Shown: positions 1 through 7,010, numbered from the stretch's first letter. The stretch is 12,927 nt of DNA from Sphingomonas sanxanigenens (GCA_003240855.1 QFNN01000085.1:1-12927); one strand, 5' to 3'. A program made the numbers and translations. The notes: generated by a model from the sequence alone, not told the origin.

Positions 1-1
1 G

Positions 2-481
2 GCGATGCTGGCGTTGACCGCAGCCGCGAAGCCCGGCGCCACGGCGACGGTCAGCGGCCCCGACGGCGCGGCGCACGGCATCGTGACCGCGACCGAGACG
101 ACCAAGGGACTTGAGGTCGTCTACAAGGCGACGGGGCTGACGCCGGGCCTTCACGGCGTGCACATCCACACGGCCGGCAAGTGCGAGGCTCCGGGCTTCA
201 CCACTGCCGGCGGCCATTGGAACCCCACCGGCAAGATGCACGGCAGCATGAATCCGCAAGGTCCGCACGCGGGCGACCTACCCAATCTGAAGGTGGGCGC
301 GGACGGCAGGGGCGTCGTCAGGTTCCTCGTCCCGGGCGGTACGATCGCGACTGGCGAAGAGGCGTTGCTCGATGCCGACGGCGCGGCGTTCGTCGTCCAC
401 GCGGGTGAGGACGATCTCAAGACCGACCCGGCGGGCAATAGCGGCGGGCGCATCGCCTGCGGCGTGTTCAGCGCGAAATAA
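2..481 (+). CDS. sodC: Cu,Zn superoxide dismutase, periplasmic (5' end outside window)
   Basis: Dismutates superoxide to hydrogen peroxide and oxygen, normally in the periplasm of Gram-negative bacteria. Counting from the ATG at position 5, the whole metal site is visible: copper ligands H53, H55 and H132, bridging H71, zinc ligands H79, H88 and D91, the active-site arginine R149 in GGRIACG, and a disulfide pair C60/C152. The frame is open to the left edge, and the first residues (MLALTAAA) look like the tail of a signal peptide, so the true start probably lies upstream and the gene is cut by the window. The mature domain is complete at about 150 residues, normal for bacterial SodC. Its last 14 bases overlap the convergent DUF1275 gene. 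Family is certain; the start is not visible. Confidence 0.93.
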   Translation, partial: AMLALTAAAKPGATATVSGPDGAAHGIVTATETTKGLEVVYKATGLTPGLHGVHIHTAGKCEAPGFTTAGGHWNPTGKMHGSMNPQGPHAGDLPNLKVGADGRGVVRFLVPGGTIATGEEALLDADGAAFVVHAGEDDLKTDPAGNSGGRIACGVFSAK

Positions 482-1118
482 GCCCTTCGTCGCGCAGGAA
501 AGCGGCGGCGAACAGCGCCGAGACGAGCGCCACCGCCGCCGCGATCCACAAGCCGGAAAGTCCGAGGCGCGGGAATATCGCTGCGCCCGCGACGGCGCCG
601 CAAAGCAGCGAAAGCCACATCGACAGAAAAGGCAGCCAGCCGAACTTGTCGCCGCCTCTCAGCGCGGCGGCGATGCGTTGCCCGCATTTGACGAGCGTGC
701 CCGTCATATAGGTCAGTCCGATCCGGACTTCGCCTTCATGCTCGAACACGGCGTTTTCGGCGCCCATGGCGAGGACGAGAGCAAGCGCGGTGCCTGGCAG
801 TCCCAGCCCCCCAAGTATGGCGGCTGCCGCAAGCAATCCCGACACAAGCAGCAGAACGGCAGTCTGGCGCCGCGCGCGCGCCAGACTGCCGGTGAGCGAT
901 CCGATAACCACGCCGCCGACGAAACCGGCGATCAGGCCAAAGGCGATGCGCGCTTCCGCCAGATTGTGTGCGGCGCCGACGGCGAGGCGCGTCGAATTGC
1001 CGCTCATGAACGAGACGAAGAAGCCGCCAAGATACATGAATCCGAAGGCGTCCACATAGCCCGCCAGCGCGGCAAGCGCATAGGCAAGCCCGCGCGCCCT
1101 GCCGTCATAGCGGGTCAG
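468..1118 (-). CDS. DUF1275 (YoaK-type) membrane protein
   Basis: An integral membrane protein of the DUF1275/YoaK family, function unknown. The family signature GGFFVSFMSGNSTRLAVG lies near the N-terminus, followed by several hydrophobic helices and the LTYMTGTLVKCGQ segment typical of the family. Starting at the GTG at 1055 would remove the first transmembrane helix, although the frame runs on upstream with family-like sequence (RARGLAYALAALAGYVDAFGF). No ATG, GTG or TTG lies upstream in frame, but a CTG at 1116-1118 sits 7 nt after GGAG and overlaps the MFS stop codon as CTGA. That start gives 216 residues, close to the usual family length. It is probably translationally coupled to the MFS gene. 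The 3' end overlaps sodC by 14 bases. Family confident; CTG start is inferred. Confidence 0.85.
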   Translation of the reverse strand: MTRYDGRARGLAYALAALAGYVDAFGFMYLGGFFVSFMSGNSTRLAVGAAHNLAEARIAFGLIAGFVGGVVIGSLTGSLARARRQTAVLLLVSGLLAAAAILGGLGLPGTALALVLAMGAENAVFEHEGEVRIGLTYMTGTLVKCGQRIAAALRGGDKFGWLPFLSMWLSLLCGAVAGAAIFPRLGLSGLWIAAAVALVSALFAAAFLRDEGLISR

Positions 1119-2671
1119 ATGCCTTCTCCGGCCGCGCGGGCGCGGTAGATCAGGCTCGCCTCGGCGGCGGGCAGCTTGCGATAGGCGAGGAACAGGCAGC
1201 CGATCGAGATCGGCGCGACCAAGAGCAGCGAGAGCACGCCGGTCGAAAGGCTGCCCGTCCAGGCAGACACGCGCCCGGCCATATACGGTCCCAAGGCAAG
1301 GCCGATAAGCGTCGTGCCGATGAAGAAGGTCGCGGTCGCCGCGCCGCGCATGCGCGGCAGCACCAGATCCTGGGTCGTCGCCGCCGACGCGCCGAGCGCG
1401 AGGCTCGACAGCGCCGTCATCGGAAGCTGGAGCGCATAGAAGAGCGGCAGGCTGCTGGTGGTGAAGCTGATGACCAGCAGGATCGCAGGCAGAGTCGCGC
1501 CAAGCAGCGCGACGATCAGGCGGCCGGCGGGGTTGGTCTTTCGTAGATGGTCAGCCAGCCGACCGCCAATAATGACGCCCAGGAATCCGCCCGCCGCACC
1601 GCTCGCGCCAATGATGAAGCCCGCCGTCGCCTTGGAGACGTGGAAGGCGCGCTCGGCATATGGCAGCGACCAGAAGCTCACGGCGTAGGCGGTGAAAGCG
1701 ATGAGGCCATAGCCGACGACGACGAGCAGGAAGGTGGGACTGCCCCAGATCAGAGCGAAGGCCGGCTTGTCGCGCGTCTTGAGCGCCGTAGCCCAACTGA
1801 ACACCGCATAGGCGCCAAGCCCGATCGCCGCCCATTGAGCAGTGTCGCCAGTCAGGCACGTGAGAGAATAGCCGATTGCCAGAATAATGGCGGCGACGAG
1901 CAGGTTGAGGGCAAGCGCAGCCGCCCCGCGCCGCGCAGCGCCGATCAACGTCAGCGGCGGGATGACGGTGCACAGTTCCTCGACAAAGCCTCGGAAAGGA
2001 GCAGGGCTGGGCGGCGCGATCATCCCGTCGGACTGTCCGCGCAGCGGCTCGCGCAGCGTTGCGACCCATAGTGAGACCAGCAGACCGGGCAGCCCGACTG
2101 CCAGGAAAGCAGCCTGCCATCCGACGAGGCCGAACGGTCCGCCGGCGGGGAATAGCTGATTCCAGTTCTGGACGATCGCCCCGCCGATGAAGAGCGAGAG
2201 GCCGCCGCCCAGATAGAGACCCGACGAATAGATGGCGAGCGCGGTCGCCCGCTTCTCGCGCGGGAACCAGTCGGACAACAGCGAATAGGCGCTGGGCGAA
2301 GCCGTCGCCTCGCCGACGCCGACGCCGATGCGCGCCGCGCCGAGCTGCGCGCCGGTGCGCGAGAAGCCCGAGAGCGTCGTCATGGCCGACCAGATGGCGA
2401 GGCCGATGGTTATCAGTCGCACCCGATGCCAGCTATCGGCCAGCCGCCCCAGCGGAATGCCGAACAGGGCATAGAATACGCCGAACGCCGTGCCATAGAG
2501 AAAGCCCAGATCGGCATCGCCCAGATGCAGATCCCGCTTGATGTCCTCGGCAAGGATGCTGAGGATTTGCCGATCGATGAAATTGAGCATGTAGACGATG
2601 ACGAGGACAGTCAGCACATACCAGGCGTAACGTTCCGTGGGTGGCGTCGCCTGCGTCTCGTCCGTCGTCAT
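1115..2671 (-). CDS. MFS transporter, spinster-like, with enlarged centre
   Basis: A secondary transporter of the inner membrane, substrate unknown. The N-terminal half has helix 1 ending in NFIDRQILSILAEDIKRDL (about residues 30-48), the MFS motif A GRLADSWHRVR (75-85), and RIGVGVGEATASPSAYSLLSDWFP (114-137), typical of spinster-like carriers in Alphaproteobacteria. At 518 residues it is longer than the roughly 420-450 usual for this group: the stretch of about 210-300 between the two halves contains an amphipathic segment and two additional hydrophobic stretches. The ATG at 2671 is supported by GAGGAGAG 4-5 nt upstream. It is divergent from the phosphatase gene (56-bp gap) and its stop overlaps the CTG start of DUF1275, so the two are probably one transcript. 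Nothing here identifies a substrate. Confidence 0.88.
   Translation of the reverse strand: MTTDETQATPPTERYAWYVLTVLVIVYMLNFIDRQILSILAEDIKRDLHLGDADLGFLYGTAFGVFYALFGIPLGRLADSWHRVRLITIGLAIWSAMTTLSGFSRTGAQLGAARIGVGVGEATASPSAYSLLSDWFPREKRATALAIYSSGLYLGGGLSLFIGGAIVQNWNQLFPAGGPFGLVGWQAAFLAVGLPGLLVSLWVATLREPLRGQSDGMIAPPSPAPFRGFVEELCTVIPPLTLIGAARRGAAALALNLLVAAIILAIGYSLTCLTGDTAQWAAIGLGAYAVFSWATALKTRDKPAFALIWGSPTFLLVVVGYGLIAFTAYAVSFWSLPYAERAFHVSKATAGFIIGASGAAGGFLGVIIGGRLADHLRKTNPAGRLIVALLGATLPAILLVISFTTSSLPLFYALQLPMTALSSLALGASAATTQDLVLPRMRGAATATFFIGTTLIGLALGPYMAGRVSAWTGSLSTGVLSLLLVAPISIGCLFLAYRKLPAAEASLIYRARAAGEGI
1116..1129 (-). promoter_or_regulatory. Ribosome-binding site and CTG start of the DUF1275 gene
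   Basis: On the minus strand GGAG (1126-1129), continuing as GGAGAAGG, precedes a CTG codon at 1116-1118 by 7 nt. The CTG shares two bases with the TGA stop of the MFS gene, like the common ATGA/GTGA overlaps. This decides the start of the DUF1275 protein, since the next usual start codon is 21 codons downstream and would cut the first membrane helix. Confidence 0.6.
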
Positions 2672-2727
2672 GCCGCTCTCCTCATTATTCTGTGTTTATG
2701 TCACGGCTAGCAGGCTCAATCGTTGGG

Positions 2728-3213
2728 ATGAAAGGGAAAAATGTGCGGGTGAGCGTGCTGTTCGTCTGCCTGGGCAATATCTGTCGTTCGCCGCTTGCCG
2801 AAGCGGCCTTTCGCGCCGAGGCGGAGGAGCGGGGGATCGACGCGCTGGTCGATTCGGCGGGGACGGGCGGCTGGCATCGCGGCGATCCGCCGGATCCGCG
2901 ATCGCGCGCGGTGGCGAAGCGCCACGGCGTCGACATTTCGTCCTATCGCGCGCGGCAGGTGACCGATGCCGATTTCACGCGCTTCGATCATATCGTCGCG
3001 ATGGACGCCGCCAATCTGCGCGACCTGCGGCGTATCGCACCTGCCGAAGCGACAGCGCGGCTCAGCTTGCTGCTGGATCATGTCGCGGGACGCGAGGGGC
3101 AGTCCGTCGCCGATCCCTATTATGAGGCGGATGCGGCGTTCGGCGTTACCTGGGCCGAGGCTGTGGCCGGAGCGAAGGGGCTGGCGGACTCCATCATCCG
3201 CGAGGGGCGCTAA
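2728..3213 (+). CDS. Low-molecular-weight protein-tyrosine phosphatase
   Basis: Hydrolyses phosphotyrosine or related phosphate esters in the cytoplasm through a cysteinyl-phosphate intermediate. The P-loop CLGNICRS gives nucleophile C14 and R20, and the general acid is D129 in DPYYE; both match the LMW-PTP family. With the ATG at 2728 the protein has 161 residues, the normal family size. Further upstream the frame is open but has no family-like sequence and overlaps the divergent MFS promoter region; GTG at 2743, preceded by GGG, is a possible alternative start. The neighbours do not include a tyrosine kinase or exopolysaccharide genes, so the substrate is unknown and a housekeeping role is likely. 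Its TAA overlaps the stop of the convergent thpR by 4 bases. Confidence 0.93.
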   Translation: MKGKNVRVSVLFVCLGNICRSPLAEAAFRAEAEERGIDALVDSAGTGGWHRGDPPDPRSRAVAKRHGVDISSYRARQVTDADFTRFDHIVAMDAANLRDLRRIAPAEATARLSLLLDHVAGREGQSVADPYYEADAAFGVTWAEAVAGAKGLADSIIREGR

Positions 3214-3743
3214 CCCAGCCGATAGCGCTCGATGATCTCATAGCTGCTTCCGGTATGCCCCATATGGCTTTCGTAAAGGCAGAAATGGGCGGCATGGAAG
3301 GGCGGAAGCGAAAGCCCGCCGTGCAGCGCGTTGAACGCGTCGAGCGGCCCCGCCTCTCGACCGAAGCGCGCAAGCGTGATGTGGGGCAGATAGGCGCGCA
3401 TTTCCGCCGGCAGGCCAATGCGGACGAGCGCCTGATCGATTTTCCGGTGCAGGCGTTCGATCGCGTCGCGTGGCGCTATGCCCGCCCACAACGTATCGAC
3501 ACGCCCCTTGCGATCGAACATGCCGACTCCGGAAACGCTGAGTTCGAGCGGGGGGCAATGCACCGCGCCCAGCGCCGCTGCGACATCGTCGGCCATCCGG
3601 CCGTCCACCTCGCCGATGAAGCGTAGCGTGATGTGAAGTTGATCGTCATCCTGCCAGCGCGCGCCGGCGACTCCGCCCATCAGCGCGATCAGCGCGCGTC
3701 GGATCTCGGCAGGAGGACGGATGGCGACGAACAGGCGGTGCAT
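3210..3743 (-). CDS. thpR: RNA 2',3'-cyclic phosphodiesterase (2'-5' RNA ligase family)
   Basis: A 2H-phosphoesterase family enzyme that opens 2',3'-cyclic phosphates on RNA ends (and can join 2'-5' linked tRNA halves in vitro). The two catalytic HxT motifs are visible as HITLRF at H37/T39 and HITLARF at H121/T123, with the family start MHRLFVAIRPP. The frame stays open 45 codons upstream, but that sequence is unlike the family and lies in the intergenic region, so ATG at 3743 was chosen, giving 177 residues, the usual length. The ribosome-binding site is weak (GATAAG). It is convergent with the tyrosine phosphatase gene and divergent from the BI-1 gene. The cellular substrate of this family is poorly known. 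Confidence 0.92.
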   Translation of the reverse strand: MHRLFVAIRPPAEIRRALIALMGGVAGARWQDDDQLHITLRFIGEVDGRMADDVAAALGAVHCPPLELSVSGVGMFDRKGRVDTLWAGIAPRDAIERLHRKIDQALVRIGLPAEMRAYLPHITLARFGREAGPLDAFNALHGGLSLPPFHAAHFCLYESHMGHTGSSYEIIERYRLG

Positions 3744-3780
3744 GATCTTATCATTACGAAATGTTGCGGAACCGGTTTCG

Positions 3781-3809
3781 CTTGAAAGGAACGGGTAATC
3801 CACCGATAT
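3781..3809 (+). promoter_or_regulatory. Possible RpoH (heat-shock sigma) promoter of the BI-1 gene
   Basis: CTTGAAA at 3781-3787 followed after 14-15 nt by ACCGATAT (3802-3809) resembles the sigma-32 pattern CTTGAAA / CCCCATNT, with five of seven defined positions in the second box. An ordinary sigma-70 reading (TTGAAA at 3782, TATTAT at 3807) has a long 19-nt spacer. Either way, transcription would start near 3815-3820, just after an in-frame ATG at 3811, which supports translation starting at 3853. Confidence 0.4.
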
Positions 3810-3852
3810 TATGCATGACCGGCCTTTCGCCGGGAAAAGGAGTTTATTCGCA

Positions 3853-4593
3853 ATGGCAAACTGGTCTGATCCCCGCACGACTGCCTATGGCGGTCCGGCA
3901 TCGGCCACGCAGGATGCCGCATTTGACGCCGGTCTGCGGTCGTACATGCTGTCGGTGTACAACTATATGGCGTCGGGCGTCCTGCTGACGGGCATCGTCG
4001 CGCTTGCCTTCTCGTGGGGCGGCGTCACTTCGCCCGCCGCGCAGCTTTTCATCAACGGCGGCATCCTGAAATGGGTCGTCATGCTCGCGCCGCTGGGCGT
4101 GGTGATGTGGCTGAGCTTCGGCATCAACCGCATTTCGGAAGGGACGGCGAAGGCGCTGTTCTGGGCCTACGCAGTGCTGATGGGCCTGTCGCTGTCGACG
4201 GTCATGCTGGTCTATACCGGCGCGTCGGTCGCGCAGACCTTCTTCGCTTCGGCTGCGGCTTTCGCGGGCCTCAGCCTGTGGGGCCACACCACCAAGCGCG
4301 ATCTGTCTGCGTTCGGCACCTTCCTGATCATGGGCGTCGTCGGCCTGATCGTCGCGATGCTGGTCAACCTGTTCCTCAAGTCCAGCGGGCTTGATCTGGT
4401 GATCAGCGGCATTGGCGTGCTGCTGTTCGCGGGCCTCACCGCCTACGATACGCAGAAAATCAAGAGCGTGTACTTCCAACTGCAGGGCAGCGAGTTCATC
4501 GGCAAGTCGGTGGTGATGGGTGCGCTGACGCTCTATCTCGACTTCATCAACATGTTCCTGTTCCTGCTGCGCTTCATGGGCGATCGCCGCTAA
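3853..4593 (+). CDS. BI-1/YccA (Bax inhibitor-1, TMBIM) family membrane protein
   Basis: A seven-helix inner-membrane protein of the BI-1 family. Bacterial members are proposed to modulate the FtsH protease (E. coli YccA) or conduct calcium in a pH-dependent way (B. subtilis YetJ). It has 246 residues, typical length: a polar N-terminal tail to about residue 30, then helices from residue 38 on. The paired acidic residues of the family appear as D199 in AYDTQKIK and D230 in LYLDFINMFLFLLR. ATG at 3853 follows AAGGAG (3837-3842) by 10 nt; an in-frame ATG at 3811 lies inside the likely promoter. It forms a single-gene unit closed by a strong terminator, with a heat-shock-like promoter in front, which would fit an FtsH-linked stress role (inference). 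Confidence 0.92.
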   Translation: MANWSDPRTTAYGGPASATQDAAFDAGLRSYMLSVYNYMASGVLLTGIVALAFSWGGVTSPAAQLFINGGILKWVVMLAPLGVVMWLSFGINRISEGTAKALFWAYAVLMGLSLSTVMLVYTGASVAQTFFASAAAFAGLSLWGHTTKRDLSAFGTFLIMGVVGLIVAMLVNLFLKSSGLDLVISGIGVLLFAGLTAYDTQKIKSVYFQLQGSEFIGKSVVMGALTLYLDFINMFLFLLRFMGDRR

Positions 4594-4620
4594 GCGCCAG
4601 CCGGTCAGGCACAAAGAAAG

Positions 4621-4657
4621 AGGCCCGGCGGAGCGATCCGCCGGGCCTTCTTTTTTT
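4621..4657. terminator. Intrinsic terminator, probably bidirectional
   Basis: A perfect 12-bp GC-rich stem (AGGCCCGGCGGA and its complement, 4621-4632 and 4637-4648) closes a four-base GCGA loop and is followed by C and seven T on the plus strand, ending the BI-1 transcript 28 nt after its stop. On the minus strand the same stem is followed by a T-rich run (CTTTCTTTG), so it can also end the convergent polyamine operon. Confidence 0.93.
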
Positions 4658-4666
4658 GTTCGCTGT

Positions 4667-4680
4667 ATCGCCCGGGCGAT
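4667..4680. repeat. 14-bp perfect palindrome at the operon end
   Basis: ATCGCCCGGGCGAT is a gapless perfect palindrome whose last base is part of the stop codon of the deoxyhypusine-synthase-like gene. It may be a chance product of GC-rich sequence or a protein site; it cannot form a tight RNA hairpin without opening its centre. Confidence 0.5.
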
Positions 4681-5729
4681 CAGCCGAAGATCTTGCCCCA
4701 GGCGCGCTTCGGGCGATCTTTCCAGGCGCCGCGGTGCCAGGCGTCGGACGCCAGCAGCGGCATCACCGAACCGGCCTCGGCGAACACCATCTGCTCCAGC
4801 GTGGTGTCGACCTTGCCCCAGCTTGCGGCTTCCTTGAGCGTCGAGGAGGAGCAGGCGCCGTCGCGCACGTCGGCGACGGTGATCTGCACGGCGTATTTGT
4901 GCATCTCGACATCGTCGTGACCGAGGATCTCGGCGCAGACGACAGTGTCCTGGATGAAGTTCTTGGGCACGCCGCCGCCGATCATCAGCAGGCCGGTGGT
5001 GCCCGCCTTGATCTTGATATCGGTCAGTTCGCGGAAATCGGCGATGGCGTCGAGCACCATATAGGGCTTGCCGGCCTTGGCGCGCTCGACCTGGTGCTTG
5101 ACGAGGCCGAAGCCGGCCGACGAGTCGACGAAGGCAGGGCAGAAGATCGGCACGTCATGCTCATAGGCGAGCTTGACGAGGCTGTTCTCCTTCTTGCCAT
5201 GCTCCGAGAGGTAGCGGCCCATCTCGCGGATGAAGGCGCGCGACGAATAAGGCCTGGCTTCCAGAGATTCGGCGATCTTGAAGATCGTGTGGTCGCAGTC
5301 CTGAAGCTGTTCTTCGTCGATATAGGTGTCGTAGATGCGGTCGATGTAGAGCGAGCGCAGCGTGTTGTCGTCGGGCACTTCGAGCGCCTGATAATGTTTG
5401 TGGCCAAGGCCCTCGAAGAAATCCATGTCGACGATCGACGCGCCGGTCGCGACCACGCCGTCGATCATGTTCGAGCGCAGCAACTCGGCATAAAGATCCA
5501 TGCAGCCGCCTGCCGAAGTCGAACCCGCGATCACGAGGAAGATCGAGCAATCCTTGTCCTCGAGCATCTGGTTGTAGATGCGGGTGGCGCGCGCGAGGTC
5601 GCGGCTGGTGAAGCTCATCTTCTCCATCGAGTCGATGATCGGCCGCGCGTCGAAGCTGCGGATGTCGACATGCTCGACAGTCGTCGAGAGAAGCTCGGCC
5701 TTGCGCGTGTCGTTGATCGTGGTGGTCAT
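4680..5729 (-). CDS. Deoxyhypusine-synthase-fold enzyme, probable homospermidine synthase
   Basis: Belongs to the deoxyhypusine synthase (DHS) family, NAD-dependent enzymes that transfer an aminobutyl group onto a catalytic lysine and then onto an amine acceptor. The lysine is visible as K306 in EAASWGKVDT, with the nucleotide-binding AGSTSAGG (68-75) and IGGGVPKNF (250-258). Bacteria have no eIF5A, the acceptor of true DHS. Some bacterial DHS-like proteins are known to make sym-homospermidine from putrescine, and the ornithine decarboxylase gene directly upstream supplies putrescine, so homospermidine synthase is the best call (inference). ATG at 5729 has GGAG 8 nt upstream; 349 residues. 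It is the second gene of the operon, 81 nt after ornithine decarboxylase, with a hairpin between. Annotation pipelines often label such proteins plain deoxyhypusine synthase. Confidence 0.85.
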   Translation of the reverse strand: MTTTINDTRKAELLSTTVEHVDIRSFDARPIIDSMEKMSFTSRDLARATRIYNQMLEDKDCSIFLVIAGSTSAGGCMDLYAELLRSNMIDGVVATGASIVDMDFFEGLGHKHYQALEVPDDNTLRSLYIDRIYDTYIDEEQLQDCDHTIFKIAESLEARPYSSRAFIREMGRYLSEHGKKENSLVKLAYEHDVPIFCPAFVDSSAGFGLVKHQVERAKAGKPYMVLDAIADFRELTDIKIKAGTTGLLMIGGGVPKNFIQDTVVCAEILGHDDVEMHKYAVQITVADVRDGACSSSTLKEAASWGKVDTTLEQMVFAEAGSVMPLLASDAWHRGAWKDRPKRAWGKIFG

Positions 5730-5757
5730 TGGCAGGACTCCGGTGACAAGCAAATAG

Positions 5758-5793
5758 CCGTCATCCCGGTGGATTGTTCCACCGGGATGACGG
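5758..5793. repeat. Intercistronic 16-bp hairpin (REP-like palindrome)
   Basis: CCGTCATCCCGGTGGA (5758-5773) is perfectly repeated in reverse at 5778-5793 around a four-base loop. It lies 17 nt after the ornithine decarboxylase stop and 28 nt before the next start. On the transcribed strand it is followed only by a weak T-rich stretch (CTATTTGCTTG), so it looks more like a partial terminator or mRNA-stabilising stem than a full stop. The GTCATCCCGG core resembles repetitive extragenic palindromes common in alphaproteobacterial genomes (recollection, not searched). Confidence 0.85.
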
Positions 5794-5810
5794 TTGTTGA
5801 TGGGTGACTG

Positions 5811-7001
5811 TTACAGCGTGACGACGTTCGACGGAACCGCAGTGCGTTCGTCGGCGCCCATGTAGAGCGAGGCCATCGGTTCATCGTCGACGATGACGGT
5901 CTCGGTCGCGCCGAAACCGTTGAAGCCGGTGCGCATCGCCGCGCCATAGGCGCCGAGCATCCCGATCTCCAGATAATCGCCTGCACGCGTATCCGCCGGC
6001 AGCATGAAGGGACCGGTCATATGGTCCAGATCGTCGCAGGTCGGGCCGTAGAAGCTGAACGCCATGTCGCGCGCGTCCGATTCCGGCTCGCGCAGCAGCG
6101 TGACCGGGAAACGCCAGCCGACATGCGCTGCGTCGAACAGCGCGCCATAAGCGCCGTCGTTGATATAGAGTTCGCTGCCGCGGCGCTTTTCGACGCGGAC
6201 GATGAGCGAACTATACTCGGCGCACAGCGCACGGCCCGGCTCGGCCCAGAGTTCGGCCGAATAGCTGACCGGCAGGCTTTCAAAGGCGCGGTGGATCGTC
6301 TCGAAATAGCGCTCCAGCGGCGGGGGCTCCATGCCCGGATAGACCGAGGGGAAGCCGCCGCCCACGTCGACGACGTCGACCGTCACCGCCGCGTCGACGA
6401 TGGCGATGCGCACGCGTTCGATCGCATTGGCATAGGCCTCGGGCGTCATCGCCTGGCTGCCGACATGGAAGCAGATGCCCAGCGCGTCCGCCGCCTGACG
6501 AGCGGCGAACAGCAGCGCCTTCGCTTCTTCCGGCGCGGCTCCGAACTTGGAGGCGAGGCTGAGCTTTGAATGCTCCGACGAGACGCGCAGGCGTACGCAC
6601 AGCGTGAGATCGGTCGCGTCACGGGTGGCGCGCATGATCTTTTCCAACTCGTCGATCGTGTCGAGCGAAAAGACGCGCACCCCGTGCGTGAAATAAGCCT
6701 CGGCGATCGCTTCCTCAGCTTTCACCGGGTGCATGAAGCACAGCGTGGCTTCGGGCAGCGTCTCCGCGACCAGCCGCACCTCGGCGATCGAGGCGACGTC
6801 GTAGTGCGTGATTCCGCTCTCCCACAGGACCTTGAGCAGATCGGGGGAGGGATTCGCCTTTACCGCATAGATGGAGCGGCCCGGAAACTTTTCGACGAAG
6901 AAGCGGGCGGCGCGCCGGGCGGCGTGCGGACGAACGAGCGTGACCGGCTGAACCGGTCGAAGGGCGGCAGCTAGCCCCAGCGCGCTATGGTGCTTGTGCA
7001 A
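5811..7001 (-). CDS. Ornithine decarboxylase, fold III PLP enzyme
   Basis: Decarboxylates ornithine (possibly also lysine) to putrescine (or cadaverine) in the cytoplasm, the entry to polyamine synthesis. It has the alanine-racemase-like fold: PLP lysine K48 in YAVKANPSPD, HVGSQ at 179-183, GGGFP at 214-218, EPGRALCAEY from 254, and the catalytic cysteine of the second subunit C322 in GPTCDDLD, the mark of ornithine-type rather than diaminopimelate decarboxylases. The frame could start at GTG 7037, but that codon has a badly placed ribosome-binding site, while GGAGG (7011-7015) lies 9 nt before a TTG at 6999-7001, giving 396 residues starting HKHHSALGLAAALRP. It is the first gene of the operon with the DHS-like enzyme and has a clear promoter. 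Lysine versus ornithine preference cannot be read here. Confidence 0.9.
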   Translation of the reverse strand: MHKHHSALGLAAALRPVQPVTLVRPHAARRAARFFVEKFPGRSIYAVKANPSPDLLKVLWESGITHYDVASIAEVRLVAETLPEATLCFMHPVKAEEAIAEAYFTHGVRVFSLDTIDELEKIMRATRDATDLTLCVRLRVSSEHSKLSLASKFGAAPEEAKALLFAARQAADALGICFHVGSQAMTPEAYANAIERVRIAIVDAAVTVDVVDVGGGFPSVYPGMEPPPLERYFETIHRAFESLPVSYSAELWAEPGRALCAEYSSLIVRVEKRRGSELYINDGAYGALFDAAHVGWRFPVTLLREPESDARDMAFSFYGPTCDDLDHMTGPFMLPADTRAGDYLEIGMLGAYGAAMRTGFNGFGATETVIVDDEPMASLYMGADERTAVPSNVVTL

Positions 7002-7010
7002 CTCAAGGGA

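Noticed and set aside
4656..5807. Long plus-strand open frame opposite the deoxyhypusine-synthase-like gene
   Set aside because: It covers the terminator and hairpin and reads as antisense composition (Asp, His, Val, Arg rich); the minus-strand gene has clear family motifs.
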